This document shows, in pieces, positions 35,540 through 47,017 of a DNA stretch of 64,000 nucleotides. Position 1 is the stretch's first letter. The number at the start of each line of letters is the position of its first letter. The position numbers were made by a program, and so were the translations under genes. Below the pieces are notes generated by a model, which had not been told where the DNA came from, ran no database searches, and saw nothing but the letters and a program-made list of their open reading frames with translations. The DNA is taken from contig CM034238.1 of the NCBI GenBank assembly GCA_019916065.1, forward strand, positions 4,800,199 through 4,864,198, given 5' to 3'. The DNA comes from Vitellaria paradoxa. Taxonomy: Eukaryota; Streptophyta; Magnoliopsida; Ericales; Sapotaceae.

Positions 35540-36232
35540 ATGGCAAAGAAACCAACCATGGGGAGGCAAAAGATCAAAATGGCAAAAATAGAGATCAAAA
35601 ACCACTTGCAAGTCACCTTCTCAAAGCGTCGCTCGGGGCTTTTCAAGAAGGCGAGCGAGTTTTGCACGCTTTGCGGCGTGGAGGTTGCTATCATCGTATT
35701 TTCTCCCGCCGGAAAAGTGTTCTCGTTCGGACACCCCAACGTGGATTCCATCGTCGACCAGTTCATCGCTCGAAGCCCTCAAAACCCAAATTCCGCCGCG
35801 GGGCACCTCGTCGAGGCTCATCGGAACGCTAGCGTTCGCGAACTCAATCAACAACTCTCTCAAATTCTAAGTGAATTAGAAGCCGAGAAAAGAATGGGCG
35901 AAGCGCTGGATCGCATGAGAAAATCAGCCAGTGATAGTGAAAGACACGACTGCTATTGGTGGGAAGGTCCCATAGATGAGCTTGGGTTGAATGAGCTCGA
36001 ACAGCTTAGGGACTCAATGGAGGAGCTCAAGAGGAACGTGGTCAATCAGGCTAATAAGCTCTTGGTTGAAGCTGCTTCCACTAACAACCCATTTCCATTT
36101 TTCGCTGGAAATCGTGCTAATAGAGTAGTAATTGATAATTTTGAAAGCAAACCAACTCAGTTCTATGATTCTTCAACTTCTGCTAATCCTTATGTTGTCC
36201 ATAACTTTGGTTATGGCCATGGATTTCTTTGA
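35540..36232 (+). CDS. Type I (M-alpha) MADS-box transcription factor, AGL62-like, 230 aa
   Basis: Intronless paralogue of the gene 4.3 kb upstream. The MADS domain is about residues 8-67 (GRQKIKM at 8-14, [17 protein letters not shown] at 25-41), then FSFGHPNVDSIVDQF. A coiled-coil-prone segment at about 92-127 shares [12 protein letters not shown] with the first gene. The WWEGPIDELGLNELEQL motif is at 140-156. The C-terminus lacks the Gly/Pro runs and ends VVHNFGYGHGFL. The ATG at 35540 is in good context (AGCC ATG GC); a second in-frame Met is residue 7. Phe replaces the usual Leu of KKASEL and Val replaces Ala in the CGAE motif, both conservative. It is closer to the first gene than to the third. 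Confidence 0.95.
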   Translation: MAKKPTMGRQKIKMAKIEIKNHLQVTFSKRRSGLFKKASEFCTLCGVEVAIIVFSPAGKVFSFGHPNVDSIVDQFIARSPQNPNSAAGHLVEAHRNASVRELNQQLSQILSELEAEKRMGEALDRMRKSASDSERHDCYWWEGPIDELGLNELEQLRDSMEELKRNVVNQANKLLVEAASTNNPFPFFAGNRANRVVIDNFESKPTQFYDSSTSANPYVVHNFGYGHGFL

Positions 36233-36577
36233 GGTTTTCGATCTTGTCAATTTCAGGGCTAGTAACTCACTGGTCTTTACTGTCAGTTTATCGGTCTTTC
36301 TCAGTTATGTCATGACAGTCAGTTATGATGATTTTTCATCTGATGCTCCTTCAGGTGCAATAATGGATTTTATATTGATCTTTATTGCTTAATTAATTTG
36401 TTGCCAGTTACAATTGCAATAATGTTAATTATATTTTCACATGATGTTAATGTGGATCATGTCTTAATTGCTAACCAATCATCAATCCAATAGGTCATAT
36501 CTCAATGGAAAGAAATAGTATATATAGTCCTGTGTCCCATGATTTTTTTTTTTTAGGTACATTAAGAACCATATGAT

Positions 36578-36655
36578 ATATATTTGGCGACTAAGGAATG
36601 TCCAAGCATGAACCTACATATTTGGCGATTAAGGAATGCCCAAGCATGAACCTAC
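36578..36655. repeat. 38-bp tandem duplication downstream of the second MADS gene
   Basis: Two copies of ATTTGGCGA(C/T)TAAGGAATG and CCAAGCATGAACCTAC, with two substitutions between them. Confidence 0.85.
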
Positions 36656-36665
36656 ATAATAAGTA

Positions 36666-37050
36666 AGGGTGGGAACGAGTCAAATCGAATCGAGTTGTAC
36701 CTTATTTGAATTCGGCTTGAATTATTTATACCGAACTCGACCTCGATTTGAATCTTTATATATATAGGCTCGGGTTTGATTCGATAAAAAAATTAAATTC
36801 AAATTTGACTCACGAATAGTTCGATTAAATTAAAACGACATCATTTTAATTTAAAATATAATAAATAAAATATTATATAAAAATATTATTAAAAAATATA
36901 TTATTTTATTAAATCAGCTTGAGAGTTTTCGAATTGAGTTTTTTAAAATTCAATTCCGAGCTCGTTTTAATTATAAATTAAGTTTGAGTCAACTTTTTTT
37001 CGAAGTTTATTTGAATAATTTGTGAATAACTTTGTGCGTTTCCAGCCTAG
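36666..37050. mobile_element. Possible hAT-like non-autonomous DNA transposon
   Basis: The left end AGGGTGGGAACGAG and right end CGTTTCCAGCCT form an imperfect inverted repeat about 380 bp apart. The interior is rich in TCGAA/CTCGA words. I could not find an 8-bp target duplication, so this is weak. Confidence 0.35.
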
Positions 37051-37225
37051 GCATGGGCGGAAATTTGTGAAATCTTGACTAATTGAGCATGGCGGCTCTG
37101 ACGTGTCATGATTTATTCATGCCAAAACTCAAGCAAAATCTCATATTTTGATGGCCTTCTCAATTATTAATTAACAAAGAGCCCTCTTCTTACTCGTGAA
37201 TTAAAATTTGTATAAATCGTGGATG

Positions 37226-38196
37226 TATAATCTTCTGACCTGTATGTCTTATTTATTAAATATAAAAATTAGAAATTAAATTTAGAAAATTTGAATAGTT
37301 TCAATACTGATAAACTAATCTTGAACTTCTAGGTCTGAACAATTTTCATAAAAAAAAAAAAAATCTTATTATTGTTATTTTTTTAGGGTAGATATGGTTT
37401 GCGATGGATCCTGTACGCAGCTAGCAGTAGATTCATATTTATCCAAACAAATAAATAATGAAAAGAAAAATTCTTTAAGATGAATTCTTTAATTTTATTT
37501 TTTTTTATTTGGGTAAAAATAGCATCATTCGCGCGCGTGTGAGAAAAAAAAATATTTAGTTTTTTTTTTTTTTGATAACGGCGGAAATCACCCAACGATT
37601 TTACTTACTGGGTTACAAACTCTTAGGAGAACTAGCACAGTAATCTACCGGCTCCTCACTTAAATCCTGACCGCTCCAGGTGAGAATCGAACCTGTAACC
37701 TGGATATTTCACCCAACTCTTAAGTTTGACTCCTGCTCCACTGAACTAACCAGGAGTGAGTAAAATATTTCAGTTTTTGGTCAAACAATACTAAAAATAC
37801 ACCATTAAGACAATCGATTTGGAGATATACAAAGTCAACTAGCTAGCTCTATACAATTTGACGGCAAAAGAAAATTGATTTCACAGTCATCACGGCAATA
37901 AGAGGATAAGATTTCTTTTAACTCCCGAATCAGTGATTAATTGTACACAAAAAATAGAAACTGGCCATCAAACCTAATCAAACAATTATTTATACCACTT
38001 TTAAGACTTAAATTTCAAGTCTCCCCTCAAAAACTTCACGAAAACAAAATTGAAAAAAAAAAAAGGAAGAAAATAGAATTCTTTTATTTTAGGACTCCAG
38101 AAATTATTTAAAGTGCACATAAATTGATTCAAATACTTTAAATTTAAAAAAAAAAATTAAAATATTACCTCTCTCCAATAATTTTTACTAGCTATG
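37226..38196 (+). pseudogene. Orphan copy of the second MADS gene's promoter, truncated at the start codon
   Basis: This segment parallels 34890-35542 block by block: CTTGAACTTCTAGGTCTGAAC, TTCATATTTATCCA, ATACACCATTAA, the perfectly kept AATTGTACACAAAAAATAGA block, and ATTACCTCTCTC before the start. Similarity runs to GCTATG (ATG at 38194), which is followed at once by TAA. Nothing after it resembles a MADS gene. It looks like the remains of a tandem gene duplicate whose coding region was lost or never copied. It is interrupted by a SINE (about 37559-37760). Confidence 0.85.
37559..37760 (-). mobile_element. tRNA-derived SINE inserted in the orphan promoter
   Basis: Read on the minus strand, a pol III box A (TAGTTCAGTGG, 37748-37738) is followed by box B (GGTTCGATTCTC, 37693-37682), and the element ends in an A-tail (the T-run at 37560-37573 on plus). 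It is flanked by near-repeats AATATTTAGTTTT and AATATTTCAGTTTT. The original copy at about 35148 has a single AGTATTTAGTTTTTGG, which is the empty site. The A-to-B spacing is about 45 bases. The family is not identified. Confidence 0.82.
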
Positions 38197-39530
38197 TAAT
38201 TGGTTGAGTTGAGTTTGACTCGCCTTTAACCTGGTCTCAATCCGCCAGTGAGCCAATCTCGACCCGCCAGTGCTAATCCGGCTCTTCTTTGATTTGGGTC
38301 ACAGTCTGCAAAATCCATCCCTGACCCACCCCAGCCTTAATTTTTTAATATATTTTAAATATTTTTATTTTTTTATAAAATAAATATAAATAAAGTTTAT
38401 AAAAATGCATTGAAATATATAGTGTTTTTTATCAATAAATTTTATTGAGGAATAAATAATTATATAATTAATATTAAATTGAATTACGAATATAAAATTT
38501 TAAATAAAAAATTGTCAAACTAAAATTAATTACAAATTTATACTTTTTTTTCTAGTAATTACAAATTTACACATTGTCAATAGCTAACTAACACTATAAT
38601 AATTTTTATATAAAATAACAAGTTTTATTTTAATTGGTACTAATTAACTTATTCACAAAAGAACAAAATAAACGTTAATTAACTTTATTTGACAAGTTAC
38701 TAAGCTCCAAATAATTTCTTTTTAATCAGCTTAAACACTTAAATTAATTACACTTTTTTTTAAATTATATAAAAAGGGTTAAATTATTTGAAGTCAAGTC
38801 ATGATTAATTTTTGTATGCACAGTATTATCCTATAACCACCCATCCTAGGGACAAAGCTCCTACTTGGCCATGGCTCTCTTGAGTTTTAAAAAATGTTAT
38901 ATGTATATGTAAATTTTTAATTACAAAAAATTTATACTATAGTTTGGTCACTTAAACTTTTAAAAAATGGTTGGCCTTGATAAAAAAAAAAATACTAGTA
39001 CTAGTACATATAAAATTTTGGTTAAAAAAATTTAGATTATGAACTACTCTTTTTAAAATTTAATTTTTTTTTCAATTGTTATATATAATTCAAGATTTAA
39101 AAATATACATATATATTAATTTACTTTTTATTCACTAAATATAATTTATACTAATAATTAAAACTTTTTTCTCCAGGTTTAAATTCAACCTAAGAAAAAA
39201 AAATTGCCCTTCTAACCAAAAATACTTGCTTCGTCCTTGGCCCATCCTATAGCTTGGTTTGCCAGCCTCAACTTATTTGTAGCCCTAGATTTCTTTCTTT
39301 CCAAAATTATTCAAATCAACTCAATCTTGAGCTCCATAGACTTTCCTTCCCAAAATTATTCATATCAACTCAATGTTGATCTTCATCCATTGATGAAGGC
39401 AGTAATACCAAAACTTTGATCACAAAGTGTAATTTACAGCCTCTAATTGAAGTAAATTTCCAAATTGCAGCAGTTGCCATTTACAGAGAATCTTTCATCA
39501 TCTAAATTATAGGAATTTGTAACTCTCATA
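38197..39530. other. Intergenic between the orphan promoter and the third MADS gene
   Basis: AT-rich. It includes a GC-richer patch (38200-38340) with a short internal duplication around AATC(C/T)(G/C)CCAGTG. A repeated phrase (CAAAATTATTCA(A/T)ATCAACTCAAT) occurs at about 39302 and 39353. No gene is seen. Confidence 0.55.
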
Positions 39531-39628
39531 TATATATTTATAAATATAAAAACCTAATTAAAAGCACCAACCTTTCCCCCCAAAATCTTTTCCCATTAAC
39601 TTTCTTTCCAGCCAGCAAGTCTCTCGCC

Positions 39629-39666
<38 letters not shown>
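39531..39666 (+). promoter_or_regulatory. Core promoter and CT-rich leader of the third MADS gene
   Basis: A TATATATA-type block lies at about 39531-39546, about 130 bp before the ATG. A (CT)n tract (39635-39666) ends four bases before the ATG, followed by CACC. Confidence 0.5.
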
Positions 39667-39668
<2 letters not shown>

Positions 39669-39670
39669 CC

Positions 39671-40351
39671 ATGATCAAGAACACCACAAAGAAAACGACA
39701 CAAGGAAGACAAAAGATTGAAATAAAGAGGATAGAAAATGTAAGCAACCGACAAGTCACCTTCTCCAAACGCCGGGCCGGTCTCTTCAAGAAAGCCAGCG
39801 AACTCTGCATCCTCAGTGGCGCAGAAGTTGCCGTCATCGTAAACTCCCCCGGAAAACGCACATTCGCCTTTGGCCACCCCAATGTCGACGCCATCATTGC
39901 CCGCTACCTCAACGAAAACTCCTCCGCTCCGCCGCCGGCCGCCGCCTCCGACAACCACTTCTCCAGGCACGAAGAGTTCAACCAACACTACGATGAAATT
40001 TCAAAGCAGCTGGAGGCGGAGAGGAAGCGAAGTGCCTTGATTGAGGAATCGAAGGTGGGAAACGGCGGCGTCAACGTCGGGGGATTTTGGTGGGATGAGG
40101 CGGTGGATGAGCTGGGTTTGGAGGAGCTGGTGCAGTACATGGAAGCAATGGAGGAGCTGAAGAAGAATGTGGCGATGAGAGCCGATGAGCTGATGCTGAT
40201 GAAGGCCTCTTCCATTTTGAATCCAAGTTCGATTAATCCTGGTGGTGGTGGTGGGTTAATGGCCGATCAGTTGATCATTAATCAATCACATGATTGTAAT
40301 ACTAGCTCTTTGGTTCCTCATGGGTTTGATTTTGGACGTGTGCAGTTTTGA
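39671..40351 (+). CDS. Type I (M-alpha) MADS-box transcription factor, AGL62-like, 226 aa
   Basis: The third intronless M-alpha gene of the cluster. The MADS domain is about residues 12-70 (GRQKIEIKRI at 12-21, [17 protein letters not shown] at 29-45), followed by FAFGHPNVDAIIARYL. At 58-60 it reads NSP where the paralogues have FSP. The linker is shorter and less conserved and lacks [12 protein letters not shown]. The motif WWDEAVDELGLEELVQY is at 140-156. Five Gly occur at 191-195 and the end is VPHGFDFGRVQF. The CACC ATG G-like context supports the start. It is the most divergent of the three, so the cluster probably grew by at least two duplications of different age. Function is inferred from family only. 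Confidence 0.94.
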   Translation: MIKNTTKKTTQGRQKIEIKRIENVSNRQVTFSKRRAGLFKKASELCILSGAEVAVIVNSPGKRTFAFGHPNVDAIIARYLNENSSAPPPAAASDNHFSRHEEFNQHYDEISKQLEAERKRSALIEESKVGNGGVNVGGFWWDEAVDELGLEELVQYMEAMEELKKNVAMRADELMLMKASSILNPSSINPGGGGGLMADQLIINQSHDCNTSSLVPHGFDFGRVQF

Positions 40352-43300
40352 TATCAGTCGGTGTTTAGGGTGGTGAGGGGGGATTTAGTAATCATAGCTA
40401 ATTTTGGATTTTGCTTAATGGATTTTTAAGAGCTTTATTTTGGATGTTCTAGGATTGGACTTGTGATTTTAATTAAAGAAAGAAAAAAATTTTATTCCAG
40501 CATAAATTTGAATGTATTATAGAATGATTATAGGATAATGTGGTATTTACATCATATAAAATATACAAATATTTTAGTGGGTTTAATTTATTTTGAGGAT
40601 ATTTAAAGTGATAAAAAATGAGATAATTTATAAGTTCGTAATTCGTACAGTGAAATAGAAAATAAATAATTTATAAATTTTTTGAATTGTTAGCGTTTTT
40701 CAATGTGCCAAATGCATGACTAACAAAATAAGGTCTTTTTTTTTGCTAATTGTAGCCATTGGGGGAAACTAATTTCATTATTAATTCATATATATATATA
40801 TAGCTATATATAGTTTAAAGTCGTGCCAAATTTATTTTTCAAAGTAATCATTAATGGTAAGCTACTAATCAAAGTTTTCTCATAATTGTAAGGTGACAGT
40901 TCGTTTGCAAGGATGATAATTTTAACCCATTCCAATAGATACTTGTTTGATCCCGATTTGTTAAATACGATGTAGGTTTGGGTATAAAAATAAAATAATG
41001 GTAGAGTTTGTGTATGGGAATGGTAAACATAATGTACCTGATGATATTTTTCGATGCATCTTGATTACCTTAATTATGGGATACATGACAGATATTACTC
41101 GATTACCGTCTAAATTACCCGCATCAATTACCCATTATTGGGTGCTCGACAAATATTACTTAATTACTCGTCTAAATTACTCGATTACTATCCTAAATTA
41201 TCAAATACTCAAATTTATGCAAATAATACTATCAATTTAGATACTAAATTATATATAAATATATATTATGTTCAAAGAATAGAGTCAATTTAATTAATAT
41301 TAAATAACTCAAGATTCTGATACTAAATAATTTATTTTAAACTTAGGATTTGATTGTCCATGTAATGAATGGACACAAATTCTTTTTCTTTTTACTTAAC
41401 TATTGTAGAGATCTAAAATGAGATTAAATATGAGATTTTTTTTAATTTTTATTTTTATAAAACAATAAATTTTATTAAGTAAAAAATATTTAAAAACTTT
41501 TATTTAAAGATAATTTTTTTAGCCTCTTAAGATGTAAAATTACTTATAAAGTTATTATATTCAAAGAATTTTTTAATCTTTATTTTTGATGTAATTGTTT
41601 CATATTTGAAAGTTATGAATATTCGATTATTTGATAAGTTAGGGAATAGTAGTCAGTTAAAAATACGCAATATGTATCTGCTTAATTCAAATATTTTTTT
41701 TACATGATAAATTCAAAAATGGTATAAGCAATATCCTATCCTGATCCGATTCGTTACCATCCTTGTGTATCTATTGATCTACAGTTTGTTTGATTTTAAT
41801 TCCAGACCAAGCCCCTCTGATCACCTCATCCAGTAAATTAACTTCCTATGGCTATGTTATGCTTATTTTCTTTGAAATTATTAGGAGATAATTAATTTTA
41901 TATATGAAGTTAGGGATGAAAGTTGAAATTATACATATATCATGAGTATAATATATTATATGAGATTGAGAATTTAAATAAGATAATTTATACAATATTT
42001 AATTTTTTATATCATCCATTTTTTTAATATGTATATCTTCCATTATTTGTTAAATTAAAAATTTATTTTACTTGATTAAGGTTGCTTAGTGATGGCACGT
42101 AAGGTCTTTTTTATTCATTTTTTTTATTTTCGATGTTTATTTTATAATTGAGTCATCTAAAAATAGAGATGTAAACAGGTAAGTTACCCACTTAGTTAAC
42201 AAATTCCATTACCAAATCCATTTATATTTTTGCTTACAATTATTGTCTCAAACTTGTTTATTTTTTTAATTAGAATTCAAAGCCTGTTCCGTCCTAAACT
42301 CGCCAAACTTGTTCTAAATTTATAAAACTCGATTAAGTACATTTGGTCAGAATACTCATTAAATATTTGATTTGAAATAAAAATTAAAAAAATTAGAAAG
42401 CGACACAAATGTTAAATTTATTAAACTGAACAAATTTATTAGTCAACCTTTAAGTTTAACACATGATTGTGCTGTCCACATACATTTTTTTAGCACTTAA
42501 ACAAAGTAAAATAAAAGTATTCAATAGTACTACAAATTAAAAAAATGTTATATATTATATTATATAATATTATTATTTTTAGGAATAAAATTGTAAATAT
42601 ATAAATATATATTATATTACATTAAATGGTTATTTAGCTGTTATTAAGTATTAGGTACCTTATTAGCATAAATGAATATCGATTATCGAGTATCTGATAT
42701 CTTACAAGTAAATCCCAAATCTATTTCAAACCTGTACAAGTATTACATTTTAATTCCAAACCTATTTCAATTTCATTAACGTATTTCTTAATTAGTTTTT
42801 ATATCAAGTTAGATCAATTCGAGTACCCTCATGTACCCGTCCATTAACATCTCTATCTAAAAACATTTGTTATCATAGCTTTGTTGATAGGATGCACAAT
42901 TCTACATGCATGAAAGTTGGTATATCTTATTGGAATTGGAAACATTCCATACTTATTAAATTCACTATCGTAAGATACAATAAATGATGAAAAATTTTAA
43001 TGTCAGAACTCATTAATGTATCCTTTTTATTCGTTGACGAAATTACCCCCATCCAACATAACCTAGAATCCCTCTTCATTTTTTGATTAAGACTTTTCTC
43101 TCTCCAAAATCCATCTCTCTCTCTCTCTCTCCAAAAAATATTTCTATAATTGAATAATAAATTTCTCATTTGAATATAAAAATTATTACCATACTATTAA
43201 ATCATAAAAATATAATTTGTAATATTTTATCTAATATATTTAAACATTTCTTAACACTATGAATTTGTTTTTTATAGATAAATGAAATTTTAATGCAATT

Positions 43301-43629
43301 ATATAAAAGAAAAATTTATACTATTACAAAATTAAATTTGTCTTTAATTTGGATTATAACAATTTAGAATAAAATTTATTAAAAAATTTTTTTATCAAAA
43401 ATATTATTACTATTATATTGTTTGCATTGAAAGTTTTTTTAATCTTTTTTTAAAGAATATAATTTTTTCTAAACATATTTTATAATTTAATAAAATATGA
43501 AAAATAATAACTACGGATGGATGTTATTTTTCAAAATTTATTTGTGTAAAAAATTATTACACTCGCAATATATCAAAACTTAAACTTGATTTTTATATTT
43601 AGTTTTCAACTTTGGTATGCGTATATATA
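40352..43629. other. Intergenic, nothing recognised as a gene
   Basis: AT-rich DNA. The stretch 40.9-42.85 kb contains repeated ATTACTCG/TTACCC words and has the look of an old transposable element, but I find no usable termini. A GA-rich tract lies near 43095-43132. Confidence 0.55.
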
Positions 43630-43797
43630 GGGTGTGTTTGGAGTTGTATAAAAGTGTATAAAATAAAATAAAATTGTAAAAGTAAATGTCTCGTAATTCG
43701 TACAATTAGTAAAAATTTTAAAATTTGTTGTCTCGTAATTCGTGTTTGTAGAGATTTGTAAGATTTTATTTTATTTTGTATAGCTCCAAACGAAGCC
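43630..43797. mobile_element. 168-bp MITE, family A copy 4
   Basis: It starts GGGTGTGTTTGGAG and ends CTCCAAACGAAGCC. It is flanked by ATA on both sides (43627-43629, 43798-43800). It has the same orientation and exact length as the TOR-intron copy and is close to it in sequence. Confidence 0.85.
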
Positions 43798-43929
43798 ATA
43801 ATAGGATTACCCTTGAATATATATGTAGAAAAAAAATCTCAAAAATTAAATAATATTAAAAATCTTTGAAGGAGTGACTTGCCACACATTTACAAAAGTA
43901 GATATACACCAATAAATTTGGTGATCTAC

Positions 43930-44028
43930 TGTAATAACCCAAAATTTGAAATTTTTAATATATATTATTAAAAAAAATTAAGATTTAAGATTATAAAGAT
44001 TACTTTGTATGTATATATATAATTGCTT

Positions 44029-44074
<46 letters not shown>

Positions 44075-45883
44075 GAAACTTGGGCACCAAGTTAAAAAAA
44101 AATGGTGAAGTTTCCTGGAAGCTTCATATGCTTGGTTACCAAGTATAACTTATATATATATGTATATGTGTGTGTTTGTGTGTGTGTGTGTTATGTGCTG
44201 GGAATAAGAAAATCGAGAAAGAAGGAAAAGAAAAAGAGAGAGAAAGAGAGAGAAACAAAAGAAAGAGAAGAAAGAGAGAAGAGGGAGAAAATGAGGATTC
44301 AAGTTCAGGAATAACATGGTTTTGTTATTTTTGACGTGGTGATCATCATGGTGGTGTCGGATCGTAGTAATTCGGCCTAAAATAGGAGATACAAAGGAGC
44401 GAAATTTTTAAAGTTTTGGAATTTCTTCACTTTATCTTTGGATTTGAGGTAGAGATTTAATGCATTTTATTTACATATATGTGATATGAAAATATTTTGA
44501 TAAATTTTTATGTGATCATTTTGTATGAATGTTATTAAATTTAGACTACATGGTGTGAATTCTGTCCAAACCAAAACATCAAAATATTACTGCCAAAATG
44601 GAGCTCACGGGAACTAAAAAGAATTGTAGAAGAAAATATGCTAAAGCATATTCCATGAAAGTTTTTAAAAATTTCCCTCTAGCCCTAATAATTTTATATA
44701 ATTATGATTTGACCCCAAAAGTTTTAAAAATTTCATTTTGACCCTAAAATTATTGAAAATTACGAATTGGCCCCCCAAGTTTTGGGGAATTTCATGATGA
44801 CCCCCAAAGTATGGAATAAATACGAAGTGGCCCCAAGGGTTTTTTTTGAAATTATGATTTTGCCCCTAAAGTTATGCAAAATTACAATTTTGCTCTTGAA
44901 GTTGCAGTTTGATATTTATAGTTGAATGCATGGAAAATGTGTAATTGAGAATGCTCAATTTTGGAATGTTTGAGTGATTTATTTTATTAATAGAGAATAA
45001 TTATGAAAGTGATGGTGTGATGTTATTAATTGATTCTAATGAGCTGTTGTATTGAGATAATAATAACAGAGATAAAGGAAATATGAATGATATTGTGATT
45101 GCGGGACTGTAGATACTGAAAAATAGGAAGGGTACAGGGATTACCCATGGGTTGAAAACTCTAAACCTGCGCAGGGGTTGGTATTCATGCCAGTAGGTTA
45201 GTAGCCTACAACGATGATAATTATTGGGCTACTCGTGACCATCGGGTCTGGACCTGTAAATGATGATATTGTATAGTATCTGCCCCATGACTGTGATGAT
45301 TGTGATGTGATGGCAAAAGAGGTAAATGAAAAATAATAATTGGATCATTTTTGAAATGTATGTTGATATATGTTTTGATGTTGAGATACGCAATGACTTG
45401 GAGTTTATGAGTTATTGATAAGAAATTATTGGTAATCCGATTATTGTGTGCATATCATATATGTTATTTATTATGCATCGTGGGCACACGTGAATTAGTG
45501 CTCATGTCCCTACAGATTTTTTTTTGCAGATCATGAACCTGAGACTTAGGTAGGCCATTGTTGGATTTACTTTTGCATTATTGTGATATTAATCAGAACT
45601 GTAATATTATTAATTTGGGGGATTTATCGGATATGATTGAAAAAGGCTTTGAGGCCTAAATTTCTATTATATTTAAAGTTGTAGTTGGAGTACTGTTGTC
45701 CGGTTACGCCGAGATTCAGCTGTTATTAATTACTTTTAGTGTAATCATAAAATTATTATTACATATTATGGATGTTAGTTCCAAGGTAATGGTGTGACTC
45801 TGATTAAGGTAATGGATATTTTAGCACATATTATGTATAACTCTCTCACTCACTTCACGAGTTGTGAAAATCGAGGTGTTACA
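43930..45883. mobile_element. Probable Ty3/Gypsy-type solo LTR, about 1.95 kb
   Basis: The segment begins TGTAATAACCC and ends AGGTGTTACA, the mirror-image TG...CA termini common in plant Gypsy LTRs. It has no protein-coding domains, and no primer-binding site or internal region follows, so a solo LTR is the simplest reading. The candidate 5-bp duplication (TCTAC against TCAAT) is poor, which suggests age or a misplaced end. The interior holds a TA microsatellite (44033-44068), a purine-rich tract (44217-44290) and repeated 'GGCCCC-AAGTTTT' phrases at 44690-44900. Confidence 0.6.
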
Positions 45884-47017
45884 TCAATTCAAACTCATTT
45901 ATATATTTTATGATTTAAGTTTAATTTTTATATTATTTACATTGGGTCTAGTAAATTTTTCGAGTTTAATGTCATGAAAATATTAAAAATATAAATTTAT
46001 TATTTATATATTACAAAAATTTTGAAAATATAAAAGTAAATTTAAGTACACAACACATAAACATTAAATAATAAATATTTTCTTATTTGTTAAGTTATTA
46101 ATTAAATATTTCAATTTTGTTTAGTTAATTTTGATTATGTAAATTGTGAATGGGATAAATAGTAACAAAAATAATTTAAAAGTTAAGTCAACTTAATTGA
46201 ATGGATTTTAGATTTAGAAATTAGTAAAGGAATTAGGTAAGTCTTTTTAAAAGGGAAAGATAAGTCTTTTTTAAAGTTCATAGTGATAAGATATGTTTAA
46301 ATATATTAGATAAAATATTACAAATAATATTTTTTAAATTTAATAGTACATTAATAATTTTTATATTAAAATGATAAATTTATTATTCAACTATATAGAT
46401 ATTTTTTCCGAGAAGAAAGAGAGAAAAATGAATTTTGGAGATAGAAGAGTCTTAATGATAGATAATGATTAGAGAAACTAAAGATGGAGAGAGAATATAA
46501 GTTATGCAACATAGGGGTAATTTTTTCAATGGATACAAAAAAATACATTAATGAGTTCTAGCATTAAAATTTTTGTTCTGATATTATCGTTGCCCTATAT
46601 ATATATATATATATGCTCGTGTATCCTTCCATATAAACATATATATGACTATATACTATATATCTCAAAAGAGATAAACAAGTTAAATGACTAATTTACC
46701 ATCAAATAACTTGCATAGTAGTTCCCCGGAATCATAAATTTTTGTCGGAAAAAATTATATAAAATGAAATTTTTATTTTTATTTTTATTTTTGGATAAAA
46801 TGATGTTGAATAGTTGGATGTCAATTATTAATTTTTTAAAAAAGTAAACCCATAACATTTTGGTAACTTTTACCCGGTTTCATTTTGTGAACAACAGTGT
46901 AAGTTAGTCTCAAAACTCCTACAAATGATCTTTATAATTGAATTTCACTATCAAGTTTATTTTCAAATTAAAAAAAGATAATTTTTTTTTAATAACTAGT
47001 CACTAGCTAATTACTAA
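45884..47017. other. Intergenic, nothing recognised
   Basis: AT-rich sequence with poly-T runs and no open frame or element ends that I can support. Confidence 0.6.

Noticed and set aside
37682..37748. A functional tRNA gene on the minus strand
   Set aside because: Box A and box B are present but no cloverleaf can be drawn, and the A-tail and target duplication show a SINE.
40900..42850. A full DNA transposon in the spacer after the third MADS gene
   Set aside because: Repeated words suggest an old element, but I could not find terminal repeats, a target duplication or a transposase.
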